The position numbers and the translations under genes are program-made. Below, one piece after another: positions 1-12,600 of a DNA stretch of 64,000 nt (the first letter of the stretch is position 1; the number at the start of each line of letters is the position of its first letter). The stretch is from Lytechinus variegatus (Eukaryota > Echinodermata > Echinoidea > Temnopleuroida > Toxopneustidae): the NCBI RefSeq assembly GCF_018143015.1, contig NC_054741.1, forward strand, positions 66,595,754-66,659,753, in the 5' to 3' direction. A model generated the notes under the pieces. It saw only the letters and a program-made list of their open reading frames with translations, had not been told where the DNA came from and did no database searches.

Positions 1-941
1 AGAACGAGGGAGAGATAGAAGATAGGGACAAGTAGAAAAAAAACAAATTAAAGGAGATTACCCAATCAACCACTTTGCCCACTTCCCAGATAAGCTTGCC
101 CATTTCATAAAGTATCCACTTGGTCTAACACCACTTGATCTGTATGGTTAGATAAACAGTTTATGGACCCATATTTCATTAGATTAAGCGCAAAATTATG
201 GTTTAGACAAAAAAAAGATCTTCTGGGCTCGGACTAAATTATGATATCCAGACAAAGTTATTACAAATAAGACCAGTTTAATTATAGACCAAGCAGGTTT
301 AGCCATGATGGTATTGGTCGATTTGAGAATCATACCATCTGCTTGTCGACCAATTAAGTGGATAAAACCCATGAATCTTGCAAAATGAGATACTAGAAGT
401 GGACAGTCGTGAATTTCTTAAGTTGGAATATTGGTCACTTGACGTATTGTAAAACAATTTGAGGTGTTACTGTAATATTTCAAAACATTGTATCAATGTT
501 TTGAAAAATATGACAGGAAGTACATCTAAGAATCTTTGATTAAAATCAGGACTGTAGCTGGCGCTATTAAATGTGATGTGGTGGATTGCCTTTGAAAGGA
601 TTAATGAACCTTTTCTCAAGTAGAAAAATCGTCATTTGACAGAATGGGAGAAAAACCGGTTCTCTTTAATATACTCAATTACTGAAACTTGAATTTCTTT
701 GAAATTAAATAGAAATTATAACAATCTAAAACAAAAATATATATATAAGATAAGATTTATAAGATAAGCATTTATTGTCTCCGTAAAACAGTGAGAAATT
801 GATTTGACAAATTGGTTGTAAAAATGATTATGGTTGGATCGGGGTTTGCAGTAGACAATGACTCGAGTGACCAGGAGGCAATGCACCATGTGATCAAGAG
901 CAGAAGCATGTGGCATGCAAAGAACTATACTAGACATGGTC
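1..941. other. AT-rich stretch, no gene recognised
   Basis: I see no exon with convincing splice borders or a protein motif on either strand. The short open stretches here (for example 716-1036 minus and 812-997 plus) lack recognisable domains and have AT-rich, non-coding-like composition. It may be intron or intergenic DNA of a gene outside the window. Confidence 0.5.
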
Positions 942-1516
942 TTAAAGGGGAATCCAGCCTTGGCCATAAAATGGTGTGTTGGGAAGGAGAAAAATAAATT
1001 AAACATAATGGTGAAAGTTTGAAAGAAATCGGACAAGCAATAAGAAAGTTATAGCTGCTTTAAAATTGAGATCACTAATACTGTGTAGATTTAAAATTGG
1101 CAACTGGGTAAGTAAATTATGACAAGGGGCAAGGACAACTTTTCCATAGGCCATGTACTTTATTATCAGGGATTTGTGGTTTTCTCCTAAGTACCCATTC
1201 CCCTGGGGCAGAAATCTAAATATAGCCCAGGTAGTGTATTGTTTTAAATAAAACTTTTAGGGAAAATGATATTTTAGCCATAATATGTATTGGAGTATAT
1301 GGAAGAGTAGTCCTTGCCTTACATCACTATGAAATCCCATATGCGGCCAATTTGAAGTCTCCATGATTGTAGTGATTACCAATATTTACAACTTTTAAAA
1401 ATTCATAACTTTCTTGTTGTTTGTCCAATATTGTTCAAACTTTCACCTATCAACTTGCCTGATTTTTCTTTTCCTTATAAAAACAAGTTGTTTATTTTGG
1501 TTGGATTCCCCTTTAA
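942..1516. mobile_element. Foldback MITE with TTAA borders (family 1, intact copy)
   Basis: The segment begins TTAAAGGGGAATCC and ends GGATTCCCCTTTAA. The ends are inverted copies of each other and TTAA is the probable target duplication. The similarity continues inward: a block near the left end with gaaagtttgaaa matches in reverse a block near the right end with gttcaaactttcacc. There is no coding capacity. The 575-bp size and TTAA site fit a non-autonomous piggyBac-like element, but only the termini support that. A decayed relative lies at 3460-3934. Confidence 0.75.
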
Positions 1517-1619
1517 TGGTATGCCATTGAGAAGAGAATTTTCTATCCTAAATTTCTTGGTATATAAACGGCTGCTTTATAGTCTGTAAAGCTCTGGTAA
1601 TTCCTTTCTGACCTAAAGG

Positions 1620-1733
1620 CAGTGGGGGACCGTGACCCGGAGGAGACAATGATTTGGAGGGGCACTGTATGGTTTGTGAACAATGTTGTGCCCCTCCAAT
1701 GATTTGTCTCCACCGGGTCACGGTCCGCCACTG
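1620..1733. mobile_element. 114-bp hAT-like hairpin MITE with perfect 8-bp target duplication
   Basis: The element starts CAGTGG and ends CCACTG and is almost entirely palindromic. The arm with gaccgtgacccgg is answered by ccgggtcacggtc, and ggaggggcac by gtgcccctcc. It is flanked on both sides by CCTAAAGG (1612-1619 and 1734-1741). CAGTG ends plus an 8-bp duplication are the signature of hAT transposons. It is far too short to encode a transposase, so it must have been moved in trans. Confidence 0.85.
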
Positions 1734-1741
1734 CCTAAAGG

Positions 1742-2679
1742 TTTGCATTTAAGATTACACCAGTAGCTGGGGAGGTGGTTTTGAAGAATGCTTCCAATCT
1801 GCTCAGTGACTTCAGTCAAAATCTCCTTTGCATCTAGGCATGATACTTCATCAATTTGTCTTTCAAAGCTACAGGCTACAGATTGCAAGACAACTTAATA
1901 TACACGTATACACTAGTAACAATTGCACATGAAGTTCTATTCTGTACATTTATTGTATTCTAGTATTATCATGATACAGAATACAAAGAATCCTAAACCT
2001 TATTTTAGAGAGAAAATATATTTTTTTAAAGGCAAATAATAGAACAAATGTATACGTGAATTCCTTTTTGACAATAACAATTTTGGGGTCGGGTTTTCAC
2101 AAAAAAGCAAGTCGTGCACAAATGTCAATGCATTATTTCATTGAGAATGATGGAGCAGCACGCTTCCCTAAAGTAAGATCTGACCAATGTGTTGTACTGA
2201 AAGCAATGATGCATTACATGCCACCTTCAGCTATTTACAGTAAATATCACTCTGAGGAAAACATTCCAAACAAAGCAGTGAATTTCACTCCAGGTCCTTT
2301 GCCGACCGCCACATGTATGTCAGTGGCCTGCTTCATAAACGTGTTTGTAAAGTTGTGCATGACTTCACAAACTGTAATGAGTTTTACAATCATTCTACAT
2401 CACAATGACTAAAGCTAATTTATGTTAAAATTGATTTAAGGTTAACCTATAAACATAACTTCAGAAAATAATGGAAAAAATGCCATATGTAGTTAGAATT
2501 TGAGAAGAAAAAGTTAAAGGCTTAGACTTCAGCGCTTTATAAGTCTGCTGTTTTTAAAGTAAATTTCCAATTAGCTTACTAAATCCTGCATCAAATGGCG
2601 CCAGAATATCCAGCTCAACAAAAAGAGTTGTGGGATCAAACCACAATGGTTCGACCCCCAACTTAACAATGTGACCAAG
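1742..2679. other. Unassigned stretch, probably repeat-derived
   Basis: The longest open stretch is 2056-2412 on the plus strand (118 codons). It has no recognisable domain, no plausible splice sites and an amino-acid mix unlike a conserved protein. The text near 2330-2380, with agttgtgcatgacttcac, resembles an interspersed repeat I associate with echinoderm DNA. I do not call a gene. Confidence 0.4.
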
Positions 2680-2870
2680 ATCTGTGATGTCACTGCCACA
2701 TACACAACTTCCCCATTACTACAACTGTCTATTTTATCTCAGTGTTCTCGACATTCAAATGCTCATGACTGCTTGTTTGTCGAATATGTTGTTGATCTTG
2801 TTCTTCGATTTATTTTTTATTTCACACAAGCTAGCTTGTTCCAAGGATTTCATTCTCTTGTACATGTAAG
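2680..2870. repeat. Half copy of the foldback repeat seen at 47628-48227
   Basis: Motifs such as tgtgatgtcac, caacttcccc, attcaaatgctcat and cacacaagct appear in the same order as in one arm of the complete element at 47628-48227. The other arm is missing and the match is diverged, so this is an old, incomplete copy with no coding capacity. Confidence 0.5.
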
Positions 2871-3459
2871 TCTTGCAGTTGTTTGCAAATGATTTTGAAA
2901 GCGATTGTATAATTTCCCCCAAAACACCTGTATAAAGTTTGAAAGAACAATCCCATCCCTTCCCTATCTCCTAAATACTTTCAATCCCCCTAAATACTTT
3001 CAATCAAACTAATTTTTAATGGTTTCAACACAATGACACCTTTGAAATAAATATATATTGTGACCATTCAAGAGCTGGGCTACCAGTGCTTAAGATCATT
3101 AGCCTAAACGAATAGACATTAAACCCATGAGGAAAGGCCCACCAGGTCATAAACTCATACCATTAATTAAAAAATCATTCATGCCTTATCTAAAGATGCA
3201 TCTGCAGTATGCATGTATTCACGTTAGTTTTGTGCAAAGGCCAATCTACAGGTTGAGACCACAGGCATAACAACCTTATTCACAGAACCTTCAAACAGTC
3301 ATACAACCTTGGGAAGAAAATATTATTTGTGTGAAGAGAGATAAAAAATGATAAGATGTTTTAAGAAATCTTAAAAAGAACAAAAATAAATCATTTTCAA
3401 AATGAGATTACTACAAATTTACAATTATCAAATGAGTAATTGATAAGAACATAAGAAAT

Positions 3460-3934
3460 AAGAATGGACAAATAAGGTTTTAAAGAGATGAAGCAAAGAT
3501 TAATCATCTTGTAAGTTTTTTAGAATGAGATCACTAAGAATATACAAATCTCAAATTGGCAATTGGTGAGTAGATAGATTTTGAGAGATGACCTTCATTA
3601 TTAGGACTTTGAGGAATTCTCCTATGCATCTTTTTCCTTGTCAGTAATAACAATTTAACATAAATATGTTATCTTCATAAAAGAATTCATTCCTATTTTA
3701 TTTTTTTTAAATTTTATTAAAGCAAATAATTGAGTTGTTCCTTCCCTATATCACAATGATATCACCTGTGCAGCTAATTTGAAATTCTTTCAGGCACAAT
3801 GCTTGAAATTTTCGAAATTTCTGAAATTATTGTTTGTCCAATTTTGTTCAAACTTTTACCCATCTCTTTCCCTGAGTTTTTAATTTTCTTTACAAAGAAT
3901 CTGCTACTTGGTTTACAAGTAGATTCCCCTTTAA
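3460..3934. mobile_element. Decayed copy of TTAA foldback family 1
   Basis: The left part (gagatcactaagaat, aaattggcaattggtgag) matches the inner left arm of the 942-1516 element. The right part (ttgtttgtccaattttgttcaaactttta, then gattcccctttaa) matches its right arm. The left terminus is lost. It directly abuts a LINE tail. Confidence 0.6.
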
Positions 3935-3967
3935 TTGAATTAATTGGATATCCTCTGCTTAAATGAT

Positions 3968-4450
3968 ACTCTGAACGTCTCCACCTCCTGAAATTGCCAT
4001 CACTCAGTCACAGATGTAAAAGAGATGACATGATTGACGTGTACAAATATCTGCATTCGTACTGTGATACGAGTTCTGAGCTCATCTGTCTGAGAAATGG
4101 TTGTAAAACATGTGGTCATTCCTTAAAGCTGGAGAAAAAATATTCACGTTTTGATGTGCGTACGTTTTTCTTTGCTAACCGAGTGATAGATGTGTGGAAC
4201 AGTCTCCCAGAAGATGTAGTTACTGCTTGTTCAGTGATTGCATTTACATAATAGACTGGATAAGCATCGGGACAAGATTACCTATGAGTTTGAGTGATTT
4301 TTTATTCTTGTGTGTTTTCATGGATTTTTTGCTGTCTACGATACTCTTGCCACCCCTCCCTCCCAACATAAGTAGCGCATCTAGTTTTGTCTGAAGGAGA
4401 GCAGCAATAGACATTCTACTTTGGTCCTTGGAGTAAAGTAAACTAACTAA
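3968..4450 (+). mobile_element. 3' end of a CR1/jockey-type LINE
   Basis: The frame at 3994-4251 encodes the usual C-terminal tail of CR1/jockey-superfamily reverse transcriptases: RRDDMI-like CKRDDMIDVYKYLH, then an F-rich stretch and RVIDVWNSLPEDVVTA. This corresponds to the family's pattern 'R..DMI.vyKil' and 'R..nlWNsLP..vv.a.s...Fk'. The reading frame shifts near 4250, after which ldkhrdkityef-like sequence continues. A tail with repeated aactaaactaaa follows. It is 5'-truncated, as is usual for LINEs, with no RT catalytic core present. Confidence 0.8.
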
Positions 4451-5925
4451 ACTAAATATCTAAATAATCATGGAACATAGTATTCCATGAAGTATAAAGG
4501 TGTATACAGTACTGACCAATGATCAATGCAATATTTCATTAGTACTACCTACAGACAAATATATGGCATACCTACAATAACAAATGCCGCATGCAAGTTA
4601 TGGCAAGATTCGTAATAAAAATGCAATACAGTAGTAAAGAAGACCAGCATTGATCAAAAGAAACAATGCAGACTGTAAGAGCAATTAGATATTAAAGTCT
4701 AATTTTGCAGACCTGGATGAGATTTCACAAGACTGTCTGTACCGCATAGATTGAAGACAGTTCCTTGGGTGCATAAATCTAAATCAGATTCCCAATTATT
4801 CTTATTCCCATCAGCTAAAGTTGAAATCTGGGCCTCATCTTACAAAGAATTGCAATTGACCTGATCAACCTCAGAAATGGAAAACCAGCAACACCCACAT
4901 CTAAATACATGTTTGTTCAAATTCTTTGACTAGATATGCTGTATATTCATAAATTCATAATTTTCTTGACAAATTGGTGTGTTTGCCTTTGTTTAGAAAG
5001 GACATTTTACAAATATCCGGTACAAAAAATTATGACACTGATGGAAGAGTTAAGATTGATTGGACCAATCATGACTCTTTGTAAGACGGGGCCTAGATCT
5101 TTCCAGATCAAAATTCTCATTGTAACAAGGATCTGAACATAAGAAATTAAACATTTTAAGAACTTCATTCAGGTTATAGGAAATGCACTCCTTACGGTTA
5201 CAATTTGGGGGTATCTCAGTTAGCACACAAGGGTCACCAGCCATGCCCTAGAGTCATGTATAATCTATGATAAGCTTGATGATACAGCCCACAAATAGCA
5301 CGAATCATATCTTATTTTCCACTTATAACTCACAGTTATCTTAAATGGAACGGGTTATGCAGTTCCAAGCAGAGTTAACTGAATCTTGTTTGAATTTTAC
5401 TGATAATGAATAAAGACATTTATATATCCAGAAAGTTATGAAACGTTGGTGGAGTTTGCCAAAAGAAATATAAACAAGTACTGAGCGATATTCATATCGT
5501 ACCGATTTTCTTTGTCATTACGAAAATATCCTGTTTGATTCTTGACCGCACTTCAGACTGCAAACTGCGGTCGTATACCCCATTTTTCATTTGCAAAATC
5601 TCAACAACATTTCCAACCCCGATAAACCCATCTTGACCAGGTAATCCCCTTGTCTCAATATCACCACCACGGGCTAGCTAAACGAGCATTGAGCCAAGGA
5701 CGAAATGATAAACAACAGCTGTGCTATTACGTAAGACTTGTCTGCCTGTAGAATGATCTTCGGAATGAAATTATTGTATTCGATATTAATCACGTTTTCA
5801 AAGGCATATTACATTCAGACATCCAATACTAGTCCATTTTCAATTTCGAACGAAGAAAATCGACCTCGAAATAAGGAAAGTAAGCGAATAAAAATTACGG
5901 TATGCTTAGCATGCAAGGACCGCGA

Positions 5926-5973
5926 TGCATCCCATATAGTTTCTGTCCGTCCAGCAAGAAAATATGGGATGCA
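5926..5973. repeat. Short perfect hairpin
   Basis: The 12-base TGCATCCCATAT at 5926-5937 is followed after a 24-base spacer by its exact inverse ATATGGGATGCA at 5962-5973. No function is recognised. It sits in the CpG-richer part of the gene-free region. Confidence 0.55.
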
Positions 5974-6004
5974 CGCCATTCACTCGCGCAATTGATACAG
6001 TCTT

Positions 6005-6056
6005 AATGAAAGAAAGGAAGGAAGAGAGAGAGAGAAAGAAAGAAAGGAAGAAAAGT
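6005..6056. repeat. Purine-rich simple repeat
   Basis: A low-complexity run of gaaag, gaag and gaga units. No other feature is seen. Confidence 0.7.
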
Positions 6057-6604
6057 TTCTATCAACGCGTGTATACATGGAACTCCATGCACTCACCAGA
6101 ACTACACACATTGCAATCCATCGTGTGTGGCCCCCTGCTGTGACCGTTGATGCTGGGGTGTGTTATCTTCGGACCGAGGTCAAGAAACAGGTGTTTCTAT
6201 ACTTAAATTTCATGCTTGAGGGCAATAGGGTTTGTAGTACTGGGAGAAGAGAATTGATGAGGGAAACTGGGGTATACTGCTCTTCAAAGCAAGATTTTCA
6301 TCATGTCTAGTCATCTCTGAAGCTCATATTTGGTCAAGGGGGATAATCCTGACAGAATCCCTACCAGATAAAAACGTGATTTTCTTAAGTTTGCACTTTT
6401 CTTCATGGATATCCATATGCCTGCCCCTGTCACCTGTGAATTTGGACCCTGTAACACACAGCATAGTAATCAACATATTGAATTTTACAAGTGATTGCAT
6501 TGAACATACATTGCAATCAATAAAACAATTCAACTGCACAATCAATCACTAATAAGCCTTGTGTTTCTTGGCCCTCGTCTTGTGATGGCCTTTCGTTCAG
6601 TTAC

Positions 6605-9600
6605 TCAGAAGACTTTCCTTGCATCGATCCCATTCATATTCCACGTCGCTCTCCATTCATCCGCACCCATCTGTGAATGACCTTTGACCCAACCAGCTTG
6701 ACCTAGGTCATGGAGGAACCTTGGGAAGAGTTTGTTACAAATCTGGCCGGAAACCTTGACTGCCTGCCAAGCATTGTCTCTGCTCATATACACACCTAGA
6801 AAGATCACCATGGAAACAAGGAAAACAACATATTCAGACTTTTAATGTCTACTCCAGGTGGAGGTGCTGCTGATTTTGTAATATCAAATTAATGAATAAA
6901 TGGATGGATGGATGAATTAATGAATGAATGAAAGAACAAATGTATGACTGGATAAATGAATGAATGAATGAAGGAATAATTGAGTGAATAAATAAATGTA
7001 TGAATGGATGGATGGATTCATGAATAAAATGAGAAACAAATACAATAATCAATAAATTTAACTAATAGAAGATGTGATGAATTAATAAATGTACAAATAA
7101 GTCAAAAGAACAAGAAAGAAAAATCAGGAAAAAATCAGGAAAAAAAGAAATACAAGTATTCCTATCCTTACCATGTCACTGATGTTATTTACAAAATGAT
7201 TGAGTGAAGGCTGCCATTACCCCATTTTATTCATATTTAAGCGATACTTCATATTTTCGTAAACTGAAATAAGCACAAATGATTTCCAACTTTCAAATGC
7301 AAATAAGGTAAAGAGGGTGTGACACTCCCCATTCTAGGAGGAGTCAAACAACTTATATTTTTACAAAGCTCCCTAATTGAAAATAACATTATCAGTTAAA
7401 TGTTATTCACAGTAACAAATATCTTGAACAGAATTTAGAAAGCTTATATACCATACTGTACATTTACCTCTTTCTAAGATATCTGTTAGTTCTCTGGATA
7501 AACTGTCACCAGAAACCTGCAATAACAAAACAATCAAAAATAAAAAATGAAAAAAAAAAGATAAATAACCTCAAAGAATCCACTAATTATATCCATACTT
7601 GCAGAAAGTCAAAATATATGTTTTGTTTCATATGTATTGAACCAAATACAGAATATATCTATTTCTCTGCTTGATAAAATTGCAATATGATCTCAGACTT
7701 TACCAAATCAGTGAAATTTAACCAAATAAAATATCGAGATTTCATAGATTTGGCTTTAACAAATATGAACAACTCTGGTTATTTTGTATAGATAACTGTG
7801 CTCGATAGTTATCAATAGTTCTCATACTTTTACTCCTTTTATGAATTCTAATAAAGTAACAAGATTCTTCAAGTCTCCTTTGACTATGAACATGTCTTTC
7901 CAGTTTGTACAAGCAAATGGTAATATCAAGTGGCACTTTCATTAAAATGTAAATCCATTTACCCAATTGGATCAATCAAAAATATGGAATTGAAAAAGTA
8001 GTAGGGCCAACTGAAAAGCAATCATCGATGTAAGATTGGCTATCATAACATATCACCTTAAGTGAAAACCACGATTACTGATTTCAACAAAATATCAGAT
8101 GCAAAATTATATTAAAAAAAACCCCAAGAATCTTTGCAATGAAATCAAGGTTACCTAAACTCACAATTCACATTATATTGAAAACAGGGATGCAGTTACC
8201 AAGCTAAGCACAGTCCTCATGAAGATTTACAATTATGTAGCTTAATCTGAGAGAGAATTCAACAATTTTGACCAGGCAAAAGGAATGTCTTATAGCAACC
8301 ATTTTGGATTTTAGGTAGATAGATAGAGCTTGCTGGCAGAGATAACTACAAATAACAAATATAATAACATGACCTCTGCTCATATGATGTTATACTAGTA
8401 ATAAACATAAAGAAGGATTGCGAGAATATCACACTGCCCCAAACTGGATTTTAATTACTTTTGCTAATATTACAATTGTAGGGGTAGCGTACGATGACAA
8501 AAATAAAGAGAACAAGTTCATTCCAGTAGAAGTCTATTTTATTTTCTCAGATCTCTTCAAAAAGACTGATATATCAGCGTTCCGTCAAATGTCAATTTAA
8601 AAAAAAAAAAAAATTTAGGAAATGTCTTTTTATTTTTAGGTTGGGCAAGCCACAAATCCGGAAACCAACTAGGAGCTGCACATCCTTACTGAACGACGAA
8701 TGAAAGTAAATCCAGCCAGGTTCTGCGAGAAGGAGCGCTCACCCGCCTTCAAGATGCCAATTCATTCTCACAATAGGCATACCACTACATAATGTAACAA
8801 TAAGATTATACATACCCTGTTGGCATGGAGATGGAATGTTGTATACATGATGATCTCAGCCTGGAGACAAGCTTTAAGGACATCTTCTGATGTACTATCA
8901 TGATGGATCACAATATCAATACAACCTACGAGATCGAAATCACAAAATAAAATTGAAAATTTATCACTGAAAACTTGTTGAGATCAATTTCATTGACAGA
9001 GGAGCTAGCTTTGTCAGGAGAACATGTAATTTCTAATGGATGAGATGAATGAACCATTATGACAGATCACAATCTTGAATTACTTTGTAGAATCAAATGC
9101 ATTTTGAATTGCGTTAATTTGTATTTTTTGTGTAATGACTTGCTGCTATCATATAAAAATGCAAGAGGCACACAAGAAAAACTAATTAGCACAGGAATCT
9201 AATCAACATTTTGTGCAAAGTACTTTTAAAAAGATAAATTTTCTTATTACTGTATTTGTAATCACTAAAGCACTTTAACCCTAATTCTCCCGGGGGGGGG
9301 GGGGCCATAATGGCCCCCCCTCAACAATTTTCGCGATATATCTGCTGCGCGAAATTTTTTTCACCTCACAGCTCACTTACTTTTTACATTCAAGTCTCGC
9401 GCAAATTTTGAGACCAAATTTGTGATGCCCGGGTACGCGGTTACGATATTACGCAACATTATGCAAGTACATGTCAGACCCAAAATTGCTCATAAACGTG
9501 ATTTCATGTACAAATCCAATGCAAATTGCGTATTTAGCCAAAATTCATAAATGTATCATTATTTCTACTTTTACTGATCAAACTTAATTAATTTTGCCTT

Positions 9601-12600
9601 GTTTATGATCAGAATAATGTCTGGAACAATTTCCATTGAAAAAACAATAAAAAACAAAAATTAAAAAACAAAGAAATACATAAGAAAATCATAAAACAAT
9701 AAAATACATAAGAAATTTATTTCAAAACCAAAGTTTTTTGAATTACGATTGTTAAGAATGCTACAAAGAAAATTTTTACCAAAAATTAGCATTCTAGGAG
9801 CTTTATTTAGTGAATTAGAGCAAAAAGTATGATTTATGCATAAATTAGCATAATTAATTCATATAAAATAAAATCTCATTATTTTGGAAAATTTTACCAT
9901 ACGGCCTTGTAGATTACATCGCACACTACCAGCGTGCAAATTTTTGCGTCGCTCGCGCGATTGGCGGCCGAGATCTTAAGGGGGGGCCATAATGGCCCCC
10001 CCCAGGAATGACAAGAATCAAAATACCCCGGGAGATTTAGGGTTAAGACTAGAGCCCCATTGCAAAAAAAGTTATTCTTATGTTACTATCTATACTATTA
10101 TAACAAAGAGCAATAGCGAACCAAAATCAAAGATTTCAAGGAAATTGCTATCAGATCAATATCATTCATGTTGAGGCAGCACACTTGTGTGACATTTCAA
10201 AATGATAATAAGACAGCTAAACAACGTACTCACCTTTCTTCATGTCCAAACTTAATAGAAACCTTTCCTCTCCATTGCTTTTTAAACACATCTCAAGATC
10301 TCTCATGCTGACAAAAAAAAACACAAAAATAAAATATAAGTACCTAAACAATGTATCAAAATGTTTTAATGTGTTAAATGTCAAGGAAACACTAGGCAAA
10401 AAAAAAGAATTCAATAGACAACATAACATAACTATTAGAGGCTATTTAATTGATTCAAATCAATATAGGTAGCTTTGAACAACTTATGTGGCTACATATC
10501 ACTTTTTTCAATCAATTAAATTGAAGTCAAATAAATCAGTCAAATTACCTTTTGGCTACTCTGTTGAATGGTATACCAAGGTTAAGCTTTAGAGGTCTTG
10601 TAAGTCCTGTATTGAAAAAAAATGACAACAAAGGTTGCAATATAACCTTAAGCTTATTATGACCAGTCGTGTGCAATAATTCTGAAAAAAGGAACAGTTT
10701 TTAACAATAATATCCCTTTTTATATATCTCTTGATGCATTGGAACATTAAGCACTTTAAAGACATACAGGAATAATCCCCCCAATTATATCAGGCCAAAG
10801 CTATTGATACTTTCAGGGCAATGCCATTTTTTTGAGAGGGTAGAGGGAAACTGAAGCTGACCAATACTGCATCCAAGGTCATGCTTGTGTAGAGCTGTAA
10901 TGTGATTAGGGTTCTGAAATAGGTATCTAAGATTTTTACTATTCTTGATCATCCTCTCTCTCCTGTGTTAGTAATCAAAATTCCATTTTTTCTTTGATCC
11001 TTGTCTTTTGTACATGTTCATGTTTACACATACTTGACAATATTTATGTTCTTATTCTCTGATTGGTTCTATCAACAGACTTAGGATCATTAATATTCAG
11101 TAGCAGCTATTCATGTTCTATGTTTATTCATACATGTATTTTATTGGTTATCTGTGCTATTTGAATATTCAATATTTTCATTTATGTAAATCAAGTATGT
11201 AGACATGTATATGCATATTAACCCTTGAGGTTTAATGTGATAGCTCAGGACAGATCTACACAGGCAAGCAAGGAGTGAACATGTTATGCTTTAACCCTGT
11301 ATATAGGGATACCATGCCCAATGAACCAGCCCAATGCCACCCTACACTTGTATGGCCTTGGATTAGAGCTGCTTGGGAAAAGCAGACTACTAAGAGAATA
11401 GACACTGTAATTAACAAAAAAATTAGGTTAGACTTACTCCATATAACAGGTTCCTTCCTATTAACTGCATCAGGTCCACACATACTGACATGAGAGCTGT
11501 GGAGGTAGTCTTGGACTAGGATGTGGAACCTGGTCTGGTTCAAGGTTTCCATGACAACGCAAGTCACTGCCCGGTAATTGGCATAGAGATGGAGACAGGT
11601 ACAGAGGAAGAAAAGTGTCCATGTCAGTCTGAAAAAAAATAAAACAATGGGACCTCTAGACAGTGACACTATATTCACATTAACCCAATATCAGAAATCT
11701 ATGCTGTTCTAAATACATCAAAAATGTCATATTTCTTCTGAAACATGCATAAAACTTAATGACAAAAGAAATCCCAGAAAAAATTTAAGTTTCCACTATA
11801 TGGCAATGCACACACTAAGGTAGACTTGCCTTTAATAGAATTGATGAAATATGTAAAAACTACATCTATCTATATGCTCTTTTCACTGAAAACAATATTA
11901 ACCCCAAGTTATATCTTTGATATTCAATAAATTTAAGCAACAATAGCACTAAAAGAGATTGTTCAATCACTCATCCCTGGAATAAGTCCAGTGTTTGGCC
12001 CTTTCCTTTAATACCTGAACTGGAATGTCTATGTACAAATCTTGTGAGAAGTAAAGAAATCAGGAATCAACAGATTACATTCTCTTTTTCATGCTCCCAT
12101 TCAGAAATGGGCAAAAAGTGGTGTACAACTCTTGATAACAAATATGATTAAGGGGCAAGCAATTGCCCATCCAGAAGCCTGTGTTGTGAGTAAACATGGA
12201 AAATATGTCACATTCCTCCTAACTGCCCAAGATTTAAAATTGTGTCTCCATTTCTTATTAAACCTCCTCCCATGTAAGTATTATCTTTTCAGGGGGTGTA
12301 TTATAAGATTCTGAAGATATCAACTAACTTTTTGTTAACACCGACCTACCCCATCTCTTTGATTCATTCTTGGATCCACCACTAACTAATTATGGCATGC
12401 CGCAGTAGTGTATAAATTCTTAAGGAAATGGACTCACAGGATGTTTTTTGATGCCATTGGAGTGATGATGAGACCTATAAAAAGAGCTGCTAAATTCACC
12501 AATGTTTCCTGAAAACAAATCAGGAAGAAATAACAATGAAAAATGAAATTCAATCATTAGCATTTTCAAACTTGAAGAAAAACCCTTGATAGATTTGAAA

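Larger units (their letters stand above)
4451..6604. other. Gene-free stretch between LINE tail and RUSF1
   Basis: No exon is recognised. The part from about 5500 to 5990 is relatively CpG-rich and holds a short hairpin; it could be a promoter-like region of an unseen gene. From 6005 to 6056 there is a purine run of gaaa and gaag units. The RUSF1 3' UTR should occupy the upper end, but no clear polyadenylation signal was picked out. Confidence 0.4.

Noticed and set aside
2056-2412. 118-codon open stretch on the plus strand
   Set aside because: No domain, no splice support and repeat-like surroundings; amino-acid content is not protein-like.
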